DNA from: Paramecium octaurelia | Lineage: Eukaryota > Ciliophora > Oligohymenophorea > Peniculida > Parameciidae | Assembly (NCBI GenBank): GCA_905182995.1 | Contig: CAJJDP010000108.1 | Location: forward strand, 139,722 to 203,721 | Length of the DNA stretch: 64,000 nt | Reading direction: 5' to 3' | Shown here: piece by piece, positions 51,500-63,305 of the stretch | Layout: every line of letters starts with the position of its first letter | Numbering within the stretch: the first letter of the stretch is position 1 | The notes under the pieces: model-generated | What the model was told of the DNA's origin: nothing | What the model saw: only the letters and a program-made list of their open reading frames with translations | Database searches by the model: none | Position numbers and translations under genes: made by a program

Positions 51500-52490
51500 C
51501 TTGAGTAACAAAGTTCTTATACAACTCCATCATCTTAAGTCATCCATTTAAAGGAGCTATGACTTTTGAATTAAATATTTTTATTTATATAAATAAGTCT
51601 AGGTCTTCACTCTTTTGATTATAATGATTTCTATTAAATCTAAAGCTCTGTTACTAGATGTAGGATGTCAAGTTTTTCTAGTTATAATAATAGTTTAAAT
51701 TAAATAATATGTATTATTTTAAATCAATAATTTGATCTTTGGGATGAAATCTTCAACTATTATTATAAATACAATTAGTTTAATTGTTCGTGATTCTTTC
51801 AAATTAAATTTTTTCCAGACTTCATTATATGAATTAAAATGAATCTGAGCTCAGATACAGGGATTTAAATATCTCCAAAAAGAACACTTCCTTAAAAACA
51901 TTCATTTATTATTATTGATGTTTCAAGAGATTCAAATTAATATATAATACTTATTTCTTAATTAGATATTTCATCTTCTAATTTTTGAAGTTCATTCATA
52001 CAAATTGGATTAATTTTTCATGATATTTCAAAAGATTTCCTGGTAATCAGCTCTTTAATTTAGATTGTATTAGTGAGTTCATGATATTTTCCTTTTTTGA
52101 AAAATGAAAAATGATTTAAGATTTTACCTATCAGTTTTAATAAATTCGCTCCTTAATTTTATTTAAATTTTCAAGTGATTCTGTATATTTGAGTAAATTA
52201 TTTATTAATAAGTACCAACTTGATGCCCATTTAGTTATAGATAGATTAGATTTTTGTTTCAAAATTCTTAGTTGATTAGATGTATTTTTTAGTGCTTCTC
52301 AATTTTTGTATCTATCCTGCATAACTATACTATTTGTTGATTGGATTCCTTGATATTCTAGATTTTTAAATGATAGATTGACTATTTTTTATTTATTTTT
52401 ATATTTAGATTGTAATAATTCTAATTTTACCCAAAATGTAGTCTTCGATTATTGTGTAGGAGATACATTTCACTCCTCTAAGACCTACTC
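51500..52490 (-). pseudogene. Decayed protein-coding gene, minus strand, family unknown
   Basis: Read on the minus strand, a coiled-coil-like frame (TFWVKLELLQSKYKNKQ; NLEYQGIQSTNSIVMQDRY) runs down from about 52450 and is cut by a TGA, then continues (SITKWASSWYLLINNLLKY). Near 52100-51800 another frame reads KGKYHELTNTIQIKELI, is cut by a TGA, and goes on with MNELQKLEDEISNQEISII and GSVLFGDIQIPVSELRFI. Further scraps reach about 51500. Several in-frame TGA and frame changes with no fitting intron indicate a dead gene. Confidence 0.5.
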
Positions 52491-52504
52491 TACAATTCTC
52501 TTAA

Positions 52505-54530
52505 ATTAAAAGAATTTCACAAGCTTATTTCAGATTCAAGGAACTTAAAGCCATACAACCAAGATTGGCTAATTTAGACCAATTACAGAAAAAAGTCTTT
52601 TTTGAAATATTGAAACCTTATACATTTGTCTTCTAGGATATATGCTGTATATATTAGGTTCAGCTTCGCATTTATGGATTATTCAATTTTAGTAAATAAG
52701 AGAGCGAAAATTTACAGTCAGGAGGAATGAAAAAGTTAATGTGAATGGATAGCTAATGGGTTCATGATCTGGAGAGATAAGAAAATAATCTCTAATTTGA
52801 AATTTAAGATGGAGAATCCAAATTACTTCTTCAAAGTCTTGGGAAATCAAATAAGTGTTAAAATATCCTTTAGTATTTGTTTAAGGTAACATTCTTCATT
52901 AATAAAAAGATTCAAGAGAAGTAAATTATCAAGTACATATAATTATCCCTTAGTTCTCTAATTTAAATCTAAAAGTTTACTCCAGTTAGAGTGATGTTGA
53001 AACTTTTAATTAATAATGAAAAAAAAAATTTTAACTTTTCACTTTCTAATTCTAATCTAAGAAGATAATGCGCATGGATATGTCTTTTAGAAAATAAATG
53101 CATTGCTGCTAAACATTTAATTAATCTATTTGAAAAGTGATACTTAAGTATAATTATAATATATTTAATTTATACCTTGTAAGTTACCGACTTTGATCTA
53201 AATTTAAGGATATCTTCATTATTTTGTAAAAGGTCCTTAGATAATTCATCAGTCTAATTTATGAAATTTAATCAATCGGATGTGACTTGAACTAAATTAT
53301 TAATTTTTAGTTGGAGAGGTAATCATTAAAAATATTACTTTCATAAATATTCTTCCATATTTATGTATATTGAAACAAAAGCATTTTAGAGATGTAATTC
53401 ATTGTATTATTTTTATTGCAAATTTTATTAATAACAGTAATAGGTATAAATATTAGATATTGATTCTCACGAAATGAACAATTAATCAAATATTTAAAAA
53501 AAGTTAATTTATATATGGAATCCTAACTTATCTTAAATCTCTGTTGGTGATTAGATCTAAATATAAGCTATATTTTTGTATCAAACTATGTAATTAAGAT
53601 TATCGAAACCAATTAAATTCAGTTGAAATTAAAAATTAGTTATTTTTACTCTTTAATTTTAAACATTTGTGCTGTACTTCTTAACTATTTAAGATTAAAC
53701 AATTGACTTTACTAATCACATAAGGGAGGAGTGTCATATAATTCTTTAACTCCAAAAATTGATTTATAATTATTTGGATTATTCCTAATAGATGATATCA
53801 AAATGAAGGTTAGAACAGTATTTTTCATCCATTTTGAAATTGGTCCAAAAATAATTGTCATTTGAAAGATATCTTCTGATATGATATTATGCTGGTGGAT
53901 ATACGAAAAATAGATTTAGGATTAGAAAGTTTGAATGCCAACTTATTAAGTTGGGTAAGAAAGTTAGAATTAGAACTAGTTAATTAAAAATAGTGAAATT
54001 ATATAAATGAATTATTAAAAAGGAGAAAGAGTGTGTTCATTAGGCTAAGGAAGAAAATAAAATAGGATGGCTTTTGTTAGGTTTTATCATACTTTCTTTA
54101 GATAAATAAAGCGTCATCTGTATTTGCTTAGATGTAGGGAATCTACATTCTTCTAAATTAATATGGGTTTATTTTAAAGTCAATTGCTTTACAATAGCAA
54201 TTACTGATGCTTTTGAGCATTTATATTTACCCTTTTTAGAATGTATATTTTGATAGAATAAGATAATGTTCTCTCGTTACTTTTACTGTTATCATTTTTA
54301 TTCTACTATCCTAAAATTATGCATGTAATTTATGTTTAAGGCTTAAGTGATAAGTAATAAAGTATCTATAATTTAGGACTGAATTCAGATTATAATGAGT
54401 TTTTTGGCATAATCTCCATTTATAACTGTATTTAGTATTAATATGAATTTAGTTACGTCTACCAATCTTAGTAATTTGTTGGAGTTAGTTGTTTTAATTT
54501 GGTGATTGCCATAAGTCTTGATATGTTCAT
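52505..54530 (+). pseudogene. Decayed protein-coding gene, plus strand, family unknown
   Basis: A frame open from 52505 to 53140, apart from one TGA at 52742-52744, reads as real protein (RLANLDQLQKKVFFEIL; QLRIYGLFNFSKQESENLQ; DSQWVHDLERQENN). That TGA sits where TGG (Trp) would fit. Later pieces are in other frames: KDIFIILQKVLRQFISLIYE near 53203, and DIRKIDLGLESLNANLLSWV near 53898. No normal-sized intron links them. Likely remnant of one large gene, with scraps up to about 54530; original function not recognised. It starts 15 bases from the oppositely oriented remnant. Confidence 0.5.
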
Positions 54531-54616
54531 AAAAATGGAGGTAAAAAGATAGGTATAATTAAAGTCAAAGAGTGAATGAATGTTTATAGTTTGTAATTTT
54601 CAATAATAAATTTAAT

Positions 54617-56193
54617 ATGAGTAATCGAAATAGGAGTTTGGCAGAAAGAAGAAATTCAAAAAGTAAATGTAAGAATGCGATCTCTCAACGCAAAAACTCA
54701 GAGAGCGAGGATTACAATTTCTATTAGGAATTCTAGATATTCTATCCCTAAGCACAGGAGATAAAGTTTACCAAATTTGATTATATGAAAGAATTCTTTA
54801 ATTTAGGCATCACTGAATTTCCCTCTGACAAAGAGATCCATCGTATATAACAGGAAATTCTAACAACAAGTGGTTGGAATTCAAATCTTAAGAAGAATTG
54901 GACACTCAACGAAAAGAAAGTGCTTATTTGGCTAGTTGGAAAATTGAGTATTATGCGAAATGAAGACATAAGAGATTTATCATCGGAATTGTTTGAGGAG
55001 ATTTCAAAAATGATTTGTAGAAGAGATAAAGATCAATGCAAATAGAAGTGGTCTCAAATGTAGAAAATTGCACTTCAATCACAACCCTTTTAACCAGAAG
55101 AGGATAAAATATTACATGAAATAATTCTAAAATATTAATCAGTTGATATGGGTTAGAAGTGGAGTTAAATTGCTTAAGAATTAAATTAACATTCAATCAT
55201 ATATAGATCAAGCAAATAGTGCCGAGAGAGATGGCTTAATCATTTGAATCCCAAGATCTCTAAGTAACATATAAAGTTCATTTAAATCTAAGGTAACCAT
55301 GGACTGATGAGGAGGACATATGGTTATTGAATCTTGTTAAGGAGTAGGGGAGGAAATGGGCAGACATATCTAAAATTATGGATGGGAAGAGAAGCGAAAA
55401 CAACCTAAAAAATCGATTTAATAGTCTAATTAAAAGAGAAAAGGATTTGCCAGTGATGTATATAGTTTATCAAATTTATTCTAGATAGACTCAAAATGGA
55501 TCAGCTACTAATTTGGATGACTTATTATCAGGTTGCACAGGACCTGAAATAACTGACTTGTAGAAGTTAGCAATTGATGCATTGTTAACTAAGTTAAAAT
55601 GGAGAAGTGCTGAGAGCTAGAATAAAAATACAAGGAAAAAATCAATAGAACTTGTCGAAAATGTAGATAATTAAGTAAAGCGACAATCTTAATAGCGAAC
55701 TTAGATTACTGTCCAATACACTATTGGAAATATAGAGTCAGAATAAAATATTATGGATTTAACCCCATGTTTGGTAAATGTGAGTAAGAACATTATTTAT
55801 TTCTGCACTCAAGATCTATTGGTTCAGTATTTAGGTCATCATTAATAGTAACAGCAATAATTCAAGGATCAATTTGATAAAATTAAGAATGAATTATGTG
55901 CCTTTGATATAGGCTTTCAAAATTTCAGATCTACGCTCAGTATGATTGAAGAAATAGAAGAGCCTCTCAAAAGTTAATCACACTTTTAACCAAATGATTT
56001 AGATGGATTCTTTAATTTAGAAACACCAGAAATTATTTCCAAACCAATTTATGTGAATTCCCTTGACATGATAACCAATTCGGCAATCAAGTATTTGCAG
56101 CGGTGGAAAACGGAGAGTTAATTCCATGATCAGAGAAGATCAAGCATACCGATTCCAAGATCACTTCCAAATTTGATATAAATTTAATAATGA
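54617..56193 (+). CDS. Myb-domain DNA-binding protein
   Basis: Product is 515 aa with one 29-nt intron at 55264-55292. A diverged Myb-like unit near residue 95 (NWTLNEKKVLIWLVG) is followed by two clear Myb repeats: PEEDKILHEI...KWSQIAQEL with SSKQCRERWLNHLNP, then PWTDEEDIWLLNLVKEQG with KWADISKIMDGKRSENNLKN. The spaced Trp and the recognition helices are intact, so this is an R2R3- or three-repeat-like factor. The C-terminal half is Gln/Asn-rich. A nuclear transcription or chromatin role is inferred. Its TGA stop overlaps the ATG of the next gene (56190-56192). Confidence 0.92.
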
Positions 56194-57655
56194 AAAAGAG
56201 TCTGATATTATTATTCATTGTACCTTTTATTTTATTCAAATTGGACGATTATACCCAAACATGCCATAGAATACTAAGAATTATCAACAATGAAGACATT
56301 GTTTCAGATCAACTATCATTTTATGAGCATTTCCTTATTATGATCATTCAAAATATATAGCTTAATTGGGTAAATGCAATCTCCAATCTTGATAATTGGT
56401 TAGATTAATTAGAGTCCGTTCCTCCAAATAAATTAATATAAAAACATATACCATCAGCACAGAATTTTGCTAATTAATTTGGGGGAGCAATAATTTTAAC
56501 TAAAAGTAGTGAACTTAAATAGGTTGATAATATATTGGTTGATTCTGCAGAAGTGTATAGATTTTATCATCAATTAGATATATGATTACAGAATGCAATT
56601 AAAAGGATGTGTATTTTGTTGTATGCTTAAAAGAAGAGATTTCTTTAGAAACAATAACATTTATAAATAAAGAGTTGTACTCATCTACCATCAAGAATTT
56701 TCAAGTAAAAGTTCTAATTTCCATTTTGTTAGGTCTATGGAAGTGTAGTTTATCCAACCAAAGAATGGGAACTTTTGGGTAATTTTTATGCTGAAGATTC
56801 TAATGAATGGTAGATTTTCAATTTAGAGTAAAGATTCCTTCGATATTTAAAAATACACATCCTAGATTTTCATAATGCAGAATTCCATTGTACTTTGACC
56901 CAAATTAGGTTAAGTTTATTGATATTAAATTTAGAGTCTTTGGCCAAACAGTTATAGGCGATTTGATTGATTCACACAAGAGGGATCACAAAGTCACTAA
57001 ACCAGAAACTAAGACTACAAACTCAACATAAGAGTAATAAGAAATTAATTTAAAAGAGGTTTCAGAAGAAGAGGATCGATCTAAAATTGATACCTGTTCA
57101 GTTGTTGATTATTTTTACAGCACTTAACCTACTAAAAGAGTTGAAACTTAATATATTAATGTATTGCCTTATGAATCAAGACAATCACTCTTCAAAGTGA
57201 CTGCTTAGAACATCCTCATCTTGTCTCATAATGTAGAACTATTTAAAAATGAAATCAATTAAATTAAATAGCAAGATTTACAACATTTGCAAGAATAGCA
57301 AGAAATCAGAACCTTTTAATAACAATTGATGACTTCAATTTAAGAATAGAAACAATAAAATATAAAATTACAAGAAGAATTAGACTTTCTAAATAAGAAG
57401 TTGTCAATCATGCTTTTCATCCTATTTATGTTTATAATACTATTAGGAGTGTCAATCATTTTATTTCTCATGAATTGTTGTGATTAAAATAAACAATAAA
57501 AACTTGAATAAACAAGAGCATCTGCTAAAACCCACAGCACAATAGTCAAATCTTAACCTGAACTATTGACTCCTCAACTTATTGAAAATGATGCTAACAA
57601 AAAATCTATCTCCTAAATAAAAACCTCAAATGGGAAAACAAAAAAATCAAATTGA
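56190..57655 (+). CDS. SUN-domain membrane protein (SLP1/SUCO type)
   Basis: Product is 462 aa with introns at 56555-56577 (23 nt), 56705-56732 (28) and 56909-56934 (26). A signal peptide (KKSLILLFIVPFILF) is followed by a SUN domain at about 90-255: NFANQFGGAIIL, YFVVCLKEEISLETI, LYSSTIKNFQVYGSVVYPT, then HCTLTQIRVFG. A coiled coil (about 335-385), a membrane helix (about 388-412) and a cytosolic tail complete it. A central SUN domain after a signal peptide is the SLP1/SUCO arrangement (ER-located, protein protection), not the nuclear-envelope SUN arrangement. ATG 56190 overlaps the Myb stop; the signal peptide supports it as the start. Confidence 0.93.
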
Positions 57656-57766
57656 TTTTTAATTTATATAAAATATATGTATAAAGGTATATCAATCAAC
57701 CTAATTTAATGTTCAAAAATAGTATATAAAATGCAGTGTAGATGCCGAATCTTGCAGCAATTCCAT
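56396..57766 (+). repeat. Copy 1 of a 1371-base direct duplication
   Basis: Recurs at 57768-59138 with offset 1372; every segment I compared was the same. Holds codons from about residue 70 of the SUN gene to its stop, plus the first 71 bases of the downstream minus-strand gene region. Confidence 0.95.
57696..57766 (-). pseudogene. Fragment: last 23 codons of the polytopic membrane protein gene (copy 1)
   Basis: Identical to 59068-59138, the 3' end of the minus-strand membrane protein gene. It is cut at the N at 57767. A product of the duplication or misjoin, not a gene. Confidence 0.9.
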
Positions 57767-57767
57767 N
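57767..57767. other. Single N between duplicated blocks
   Basis: The only ambiguous base in the window lies exactly at the junction of the two copies, as expected for a contig join placed by an assembler. Confidence 0.95.
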
Positions 57768-59027
57768 TTGGTTAGATTAATTAGAGTCCGTTCCTCCAAA
57801 TAAATTAATATAAAAACATATACCATCAGCACAGAATTTTGCTAATTAATTTGGGGGAGCAATAATTTTAACTAAAAGTAGTGAACTTAAATAGGTTGAT
57901 AATATATTGGTTGATTCTGCAGAAGTGTATAGATTTTATCATCAATTAGATATATGATTACAGAATGCAATTAAAAGGATGTGTATTTTGTTGTATGCTT
58001 AAAAGAAGAGATTTCTTTAGAAACAATAACATTTATAAATAAAGAGTTGTACTCATCTACCATCAAGAATTTTCAAGTAAAAGTTCTAATTTCCATTTTG
58101 TTAGGTCTATGGAAGTGTAGTTTATCCAACCAAAGAATGGGAACTTTTGGGTAATTTTTATGCTGAAGATTCTAATGAATGGTAGATTTTCAATTTAGAG
58201 TAAAGATTCCTTCGATATTTAAAAATACACATCCTAGATTTTCATAATGCAGAATTCCATTGTACTTTGACCCAAATTAGGTTAAGTTTATTGATATTAA
58301 ATTTAGAGTCTTTGGCCAAACAGTTATAGGCGATTTGATTGATTCACACAAGAGGGATCACAAAGTCACTAAACCAGAAACTAAGACTACAAACTCAACA
58401 TAAGAGTAATAAGAAATTAATTTAAAAGAGGTTTCAGAAGAAGAGGATCGATCTAAAATTGATACCTGTTCAGTTGTTGATTATTTTTACAGCACTTAAC
58501 CTACTAAAAGAGTTGAAACTTAATATATTAATGTATTGCCTTATGAATCAAGACAATCACTCTTCAAAGTGACTGCTTAGAACATCCTCATCTTGTCTCA
58601 TAATGTAGAACTATTTAAAAATGAAATCAATTAAATTAAATAGCAAGATTTACAACATTTGCAAGAATAGCAAGAAATCAGAACCTTTTAATAACAATTG
58701 ATGACTTCAATTTAAGAATAGAAACAATAAAATATAAAATTACAAGAAGAATTAGACTTTCTAAATAAGAAGTTGTCAATCATGCTTTTCATCCTATTTA
58801 TGTTTATAATACTATTAGGAGTGTCAATCATTTTATTTCTCATGAATTGTTGTGATTAAAATAAACAATAAAAACTTGAATAAACAAGAGCATCTGCTAA
58901 AACCCACAGCACAATAGTCAAATCTTAACCTGAACTATTGACTCCTCAACTTATTGAAAATGATGCTAACAAAAAATCTATCTCCTAAATAAAAACCTCA
59001 AATGGGAAAACAAAAAAATCAAATTGA
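57768..59027 (+). pseudogene. Second, 5'-truncated copy of the SUN-domain gene (likely assembly artefact)
   Basis: Same sequence and same three introns as the gene at 56190-57655, shifted by 1372 bases, but lacking the start, the signal peptide and about the first 70 codons. The TGA is at 59025-59027. If the duplication is an artefact, this is the true 3' part of the single gene and the first copy's end is redundant. Confidence 0.9.
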
Positions 59028-59138
59028 TTTTTAATTTATATAAAATATATGTATAAAGGTATATCAATCAACCTAATTTAATGTTCAAAAATAGTATATA
59101 AAATGCAGTGTAGATGCCGAATCTTGCAGCAATTCCAT
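57768..59138 (+). repeat. Copy 2 of the 1371-base direct duplication
   Basis: Matches 56396-57766. Beyond 59138 the sequence continues uniquely into the minus-strand membrane protein gene, while upstream of 56396 it continues uniquely into the 5' part of the SUN gene, the pattern of two contigs overlapping by 1371 bases. Confidence 0.95.
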
Positions 59139-59785
59139 ACACCAAGACTGATGAAAATTTAAGTAACTAGATAGAAATCATAAATTTACTTTTCTCGCAT
59201 AGACCATTGCCATATGCCAAACCACCGATATCACTCCCAATAAAACACAATATTGCCATTCCACAAATGAACTTGAAATCGCCTATACAAGCAATGCAAA
59301 ATGCAAACCAACAAATAATGCTGCCATCCATCCAGATGGAAGTGTTTTGATCAAAAAATCTAGAAGCCTTAATTAATTTAATTACTTCTCCAATAATACT
59401 CCTCCAATATTCCTAAACCAATAACGAATAATGTCAAAAATAACACCATATATGAAGTGTTTGATTCATCGAAGTATGATTTATAGAGTTTCGTGTTTTA
59501 TGAAGAGAGAAACAATATAGTAAGAGTGAAGAAAGAAATGAATGTGATGATTGTAGACAAAATCAAAAGTTGAGTATTCTCCTTTTTGAAGATGAATTCA
59601 CCCTCATTATTTTATTTATTATACCTGCCATGTAAAATTCCAAAACTCTTTTTCCTTGAGCCATAAAAAAAATGTAAAAGTAAATTACTAGTATTATTAG
59701 CATCATGTAAGTTAGTAAACACAAAAGTGCCGAAGTTGTTATGGAAAGGGCTATTATTCATTAACTAAATTTCAAACTTATCCAT
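59068..59785 (-). CDS. Polytopic membrane protein, unknown
   Basis: Product is 222 aa from ATG 59785, with introns at 59360-59385 (26 nt) and 59167-59189 (23). A hydrophilic Asn-rich N-terminus of about 70 residues is followed by five or so hydrophobic helices (ILSTIITFISFFTLTILFL; YMVLFLTLFVIGLGILEEYY; VEWQYCVLLGVISVVWHMAM; LVYGIAARFGIYTAFYILFL). The frame stays open upstream without an ATG, and an alternative upstream exon from ATG 59908 gives a hydrophobic start but leads to a TGA; the N-terminus is therefore uncertain. No family recognised. Confidence 0.75.
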
Positions 59786-60062
59786 GGAATGCCTATCATT
59801 CCCAACATTGTTAATTCCAAGTAAACTTGTTAACAAACTGACAATCCTAAGGGAGGAACATCGTCTACAGGATTTGTGACTGTTGCTAAATCATAACTAA
59901 GGTTCATTCTTTAACTGTAAAAAATATTTTATATTAATGATTTTATTTGATCACAAAATAATCGTGATGCTATTCTTACTTCGTATTAATTTTGTTTTAA
60001 ACAATGTAGTTAAAAACGAAATCCATTAAATATTTTCTAATCCAATTGTAAAAACTATAAAT

Positions 60063-60363
60063 ATGTCTCTACATTCCTCATTCGGCTATGATAGTCTTCG
60101 CTCAGTCATTTTTGCAAAAGCAATTAAAAAGTGTGAATGTACTAATCAACGTTAATATTATAGAAATTTAAAATGAGTATTATTCATCAGAAAGTTGTTC
60201 TGATGTAAAGAGCAGCATTTCCTCTGATTCAGAAAAGCACATCTTTGACAGGTATTATAACATTAATATTATTTCTAGAGAATTTGCCTCCGAATCTGCT
60301 GAATCAAAAGTTGTTTTCAATAATCAACAATCTCCTCTCTCTTAGTTTAATACTCAACAATGA
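60063..60363 (+). CDS. Small Ser-rich protein, unknown
   Basis: Product is 82 aa with introns at 60139-60163 (25 nt) and 60252-60278 (27). It starts SLHSSFGYDSLRSVIFAKAI and turns acidic and Ser-rich (YYSSESCSDVKSSISSDSEK), with a Gln/Asn tail. No membrane segment or known domain. The second intron has no in-frame TGA, so a form nine residues longer could be made by retention. Confidence 0.6.
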
Positions 60364-61290
60364 ATTTATATATATAAACAATTATACAAAATACACAATC
60401 ATTGACTTTTCTATAATTTTCATCTCTTTGATAATGGATATAAACTATGGGATCGTCATACTCCATGATATTTGAGACAAAAACAGCGATAAGGTAAGAA
60501 TTACGATTCCCTCTAAAATAATTGAATCAAATTCAAAGAGGAATATTAATTAATAAATGATAAAACATTTCTATCCATATTTAATTAAATTAAGTCCTTT
60601 TAATAAGATAAATTCTTAATAATTATTATTATATAAAATGTGTATTAAACATTTAGTATAGTTATTATTAATTACTAAAAAGGATTCATACAGAAACAAA
60701 AAAATAAAATTTATTGTAAATTTATTTCAAATTTAAAAATAATTTATATCTGTTTAACTTAAAAGTACTTATAACTTATATAAAATTTAACATGAACAGG
60801 ATAATTAAATATACCAAGGGATTCTTAATAATCATTTAGAATTTCACCTTCATTTGGGAATAGGTGAATTAATTTCAAGTGAAAATTCCTGGTTCTGAAT
60901 ATTTCTCAAAATTTCCCATTCTGATTTTAATATAGTATTGAGTTTCTTATCTTGTATCAAGATTTGTTAGCTATGAAATCTTTGATTTATTTTTAGGTTA
61001 AATATCTAAAACTAGATAGAACAAAAATAAGAAAGATTATGATTCATTATAAATTAATTTTTAAGTATCATAAGTTTATAAAAGTAAATTTAACCTATTT
61101 GATAATTTTATGGATATATAAATGTTTTTAAAAGAGTTTTCAATACTCAAGGTTTAATCTAGTTCTAGTTTACTTATAATATATACAATAATAAGTATAA
61201 ACATTTTTGAATGAAAAAAGGTAAATCGAGTTAGAATTATTTAGAAATTTAAGAAATTTATTGAATACATATTTATAAATTAAAGACTCT
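60364..61290. other. Gene-poor AT-rich stretch
   Basis: About 930 bases. Apart from one small minus-strand frame listed separately (60850-61047) nothing recognisable: no RNA gene, repeat or long frame. Confidence 0.5.
60850..61047 (-). CDS. Small open frame or gene remnant, uncertain
   Basis: A 65-codon minus-strand frame from ATG 61047 to TGA 60850-60852. Its second half reads like a helical protein (LNTILKSEWEILRNIQNQEF). It could be the worn end of a dead gene, since nothing coding-like adjoins it. Confidence 0.25.
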
Positions 61291-62874
61291 TCAATTACCA
61301 TAGATGTTTAATTGCTTATCAAAACTACAGCTGTAAATATTTTTGTTGAATTCAGCAAATCTAAAATAGTAATGTAATAAATCACCTGATAGCAGTCACA
61401 GCATCTCTATGACTTTCAAATTTGAAAAATTCTTATTATTTTTTGATGTCAAATAAATGTATATTCTTATTCTCGCCTACAGCTAAGTAGGCTCCTGATG
61501 TATCATAGGAAATACTACCTAAAGAAAATAGAATCCAATAATACTTATTTTTTATGATTGAAACAATTTTTAGAATTAACCAGGATTTCTTAAATCCCAT
61601 TACAACACTTGAGTTTCCGAGACTGAAGCCAAATTCACTCCATTTTCAGAGAATGCAACTTGATTTATAGATCCCTAATATTATCAATTTTATGGTTACT
61701 TCTTATCCTTCAAATTGGGCAACCAATTATCCTGATGTAATCTTCCAAATTTTGATTTATGAATTTTCTTATCCAATTGCTAATAACAATCCATCAGGAT
61801 GAATAGCAACTGATGTAAACTTGCATTATCCTTCAAAATCAGTAACTTTACTAATTTAGAGTCCAGATCTTAAGTCATAAAATAACAAAAGACCTTCTGA
61901 AGTCACAATAATAGCAATGTAGCCAAGAGGATGAATAGTTAATCCTGTGATATTCTATCCTACTTTTACTGTTTAAGTGATGACTCCCTCATTAGTTTCA
62001 GTGTTAATTTAATAAATAACTAAATCTCCCTCCAAGGTTGATGAAACAAATCTTAAATGCTCATCAGTTGTAAAAAATCTGATTGCATTTAGTCGTTGAT
62101 TTTGTTATTGATTCTAATATAATAATTGTTCAGAACGATAAAGTGAAACCAAACCTGATTATCCCCCTACTATCACATAATTGGCTTAAATATCTAACGA
62201 TGTACCACCTTAAGTTTAGGTGTGTTATTACTTGATTTCATAATTTGATAAAATCTAAAATATTGAATAAGACTACTTAAGGACTAGGAAATTATTCAAA
62301 ATATGATTATTGCTTTCTCAAAAGTTTTCTTTGGCTTGTTAATTTTAATGCAATTTATTCAATATCAGTCACGTAATTTGCTGATAATTTTTCAGGAGCA
62401 TTATTAGTTTCTACTTCTACTTTATGATTTAATTTATTTTATAATTGCGCTAATTCTATTCTTGCTTAATCTCTCTCTTTTATTAGTTTTGCTATCACAC
62501 GACATGCAGCATCATGTTAATAGAGTGCGTGAGTTAATTCATGTCTTACTTATTCCAAATGTTATTTCAATTAAAATTACTCCAATAATAATGCGTCCCA
62601 CTCATTTTATAAAAGGGAGAGCAATGAAGGTATTGATGTAACTGTCACTGGTCTTGGCTTTTGAATTTTGGCTACTTTCACCTGAATGTTTGAAATTTAT
62701 TATTACTTCGATTAGGTCTTCTAAATTCAAAGGTCTTCCAGTAATTGGACATGTGCCTGTACTTTCAATATGCTTCTCAATCAATCTTTTTTCATATATA
62801 TGTCCACTAACTTTAGAAATTACTGGTGTTTCAATCAATTCACCAGAAAGTGCACAAGTTTACCAGGATTACAT
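61291..62874 (-). CDS. PRP19: PRP19 spliceosome-associated U-box/WD40 protein
   Basis: Product is 486 aa (human 504) with five introns: 62682-62706 (25 nt), 62255-62276 (22), 61675-61699 (25), 61519-61544 (26) and 61361-61385 (25). The N-terminal U-box has ETPVISKVSGHIYEKRLIEK and TCPITGRPL. The tetramer coiled coil carries LLQNEWDALLLEQFQLKQHL and HALYQHDAACRVIAKL, a PRP19 signature. A seven-blade WD40 propeller fills the second half (HPDGLLLAIGQENSQIKIW; SISYDTSGAYLAVGENKNI). An E3 ubiquitin ligase of the NineTeen complex, needed for spliceosome activation. All parts present. Confidence 0.97.
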
Positions 62875-62924
62875 GTATTAATGATATGAATTTATTTGAA
62901 TATTTATTAAACTTATGTGAATCA

Positions 62925-63305
62925 TCATTATTTTGTAATTTCTGTCTTAAGATTGTCAAATGAATCTACTGGAACATATTAGGCAAGAGTGTAATACTTT
63001 CCTTTACCATCATCCTCTTCCTTCTTCTTTCTTTGCAATCTAACCCTAATCCTTCTTGGTAAATTACGAATTCCTCTTGCCCAAATAGCCTCATTTAATT
63101 ATGGATCAACTCTCACATCATCAGTTAACATATTTTTTTAAGCTAAACAATCCCTTCACTTTTTACCAAATCTAACAATGTGACTCACTGCTCTGGGTGC
63201 CTTTCTTTTAAAAGTCTCCTTGTGAACAGCTTTATGAAGATTTATTGTATAGTCTCTGCTTACTTCACCTAAAGGATTAGGCTTTCCCTTCTCTTTCTTT
63301 CCCAT
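62925..63305 (-). CDS. RPL31: Ribosomal protein eL31
   Basis: Product is 118 aa (human 125) with one 24-nt intron at 63143-63166. That intron is a multiple of three but contains an in-frame TGA. Removal gives the expected [15 protein letters not shown]. Other landmarks are [24 protein letters not shown] and [16 protein letters not shown], then YYTLAQYVPVDSF. Large-subunit protein near the exit tunnel. Confidence 0.97.
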
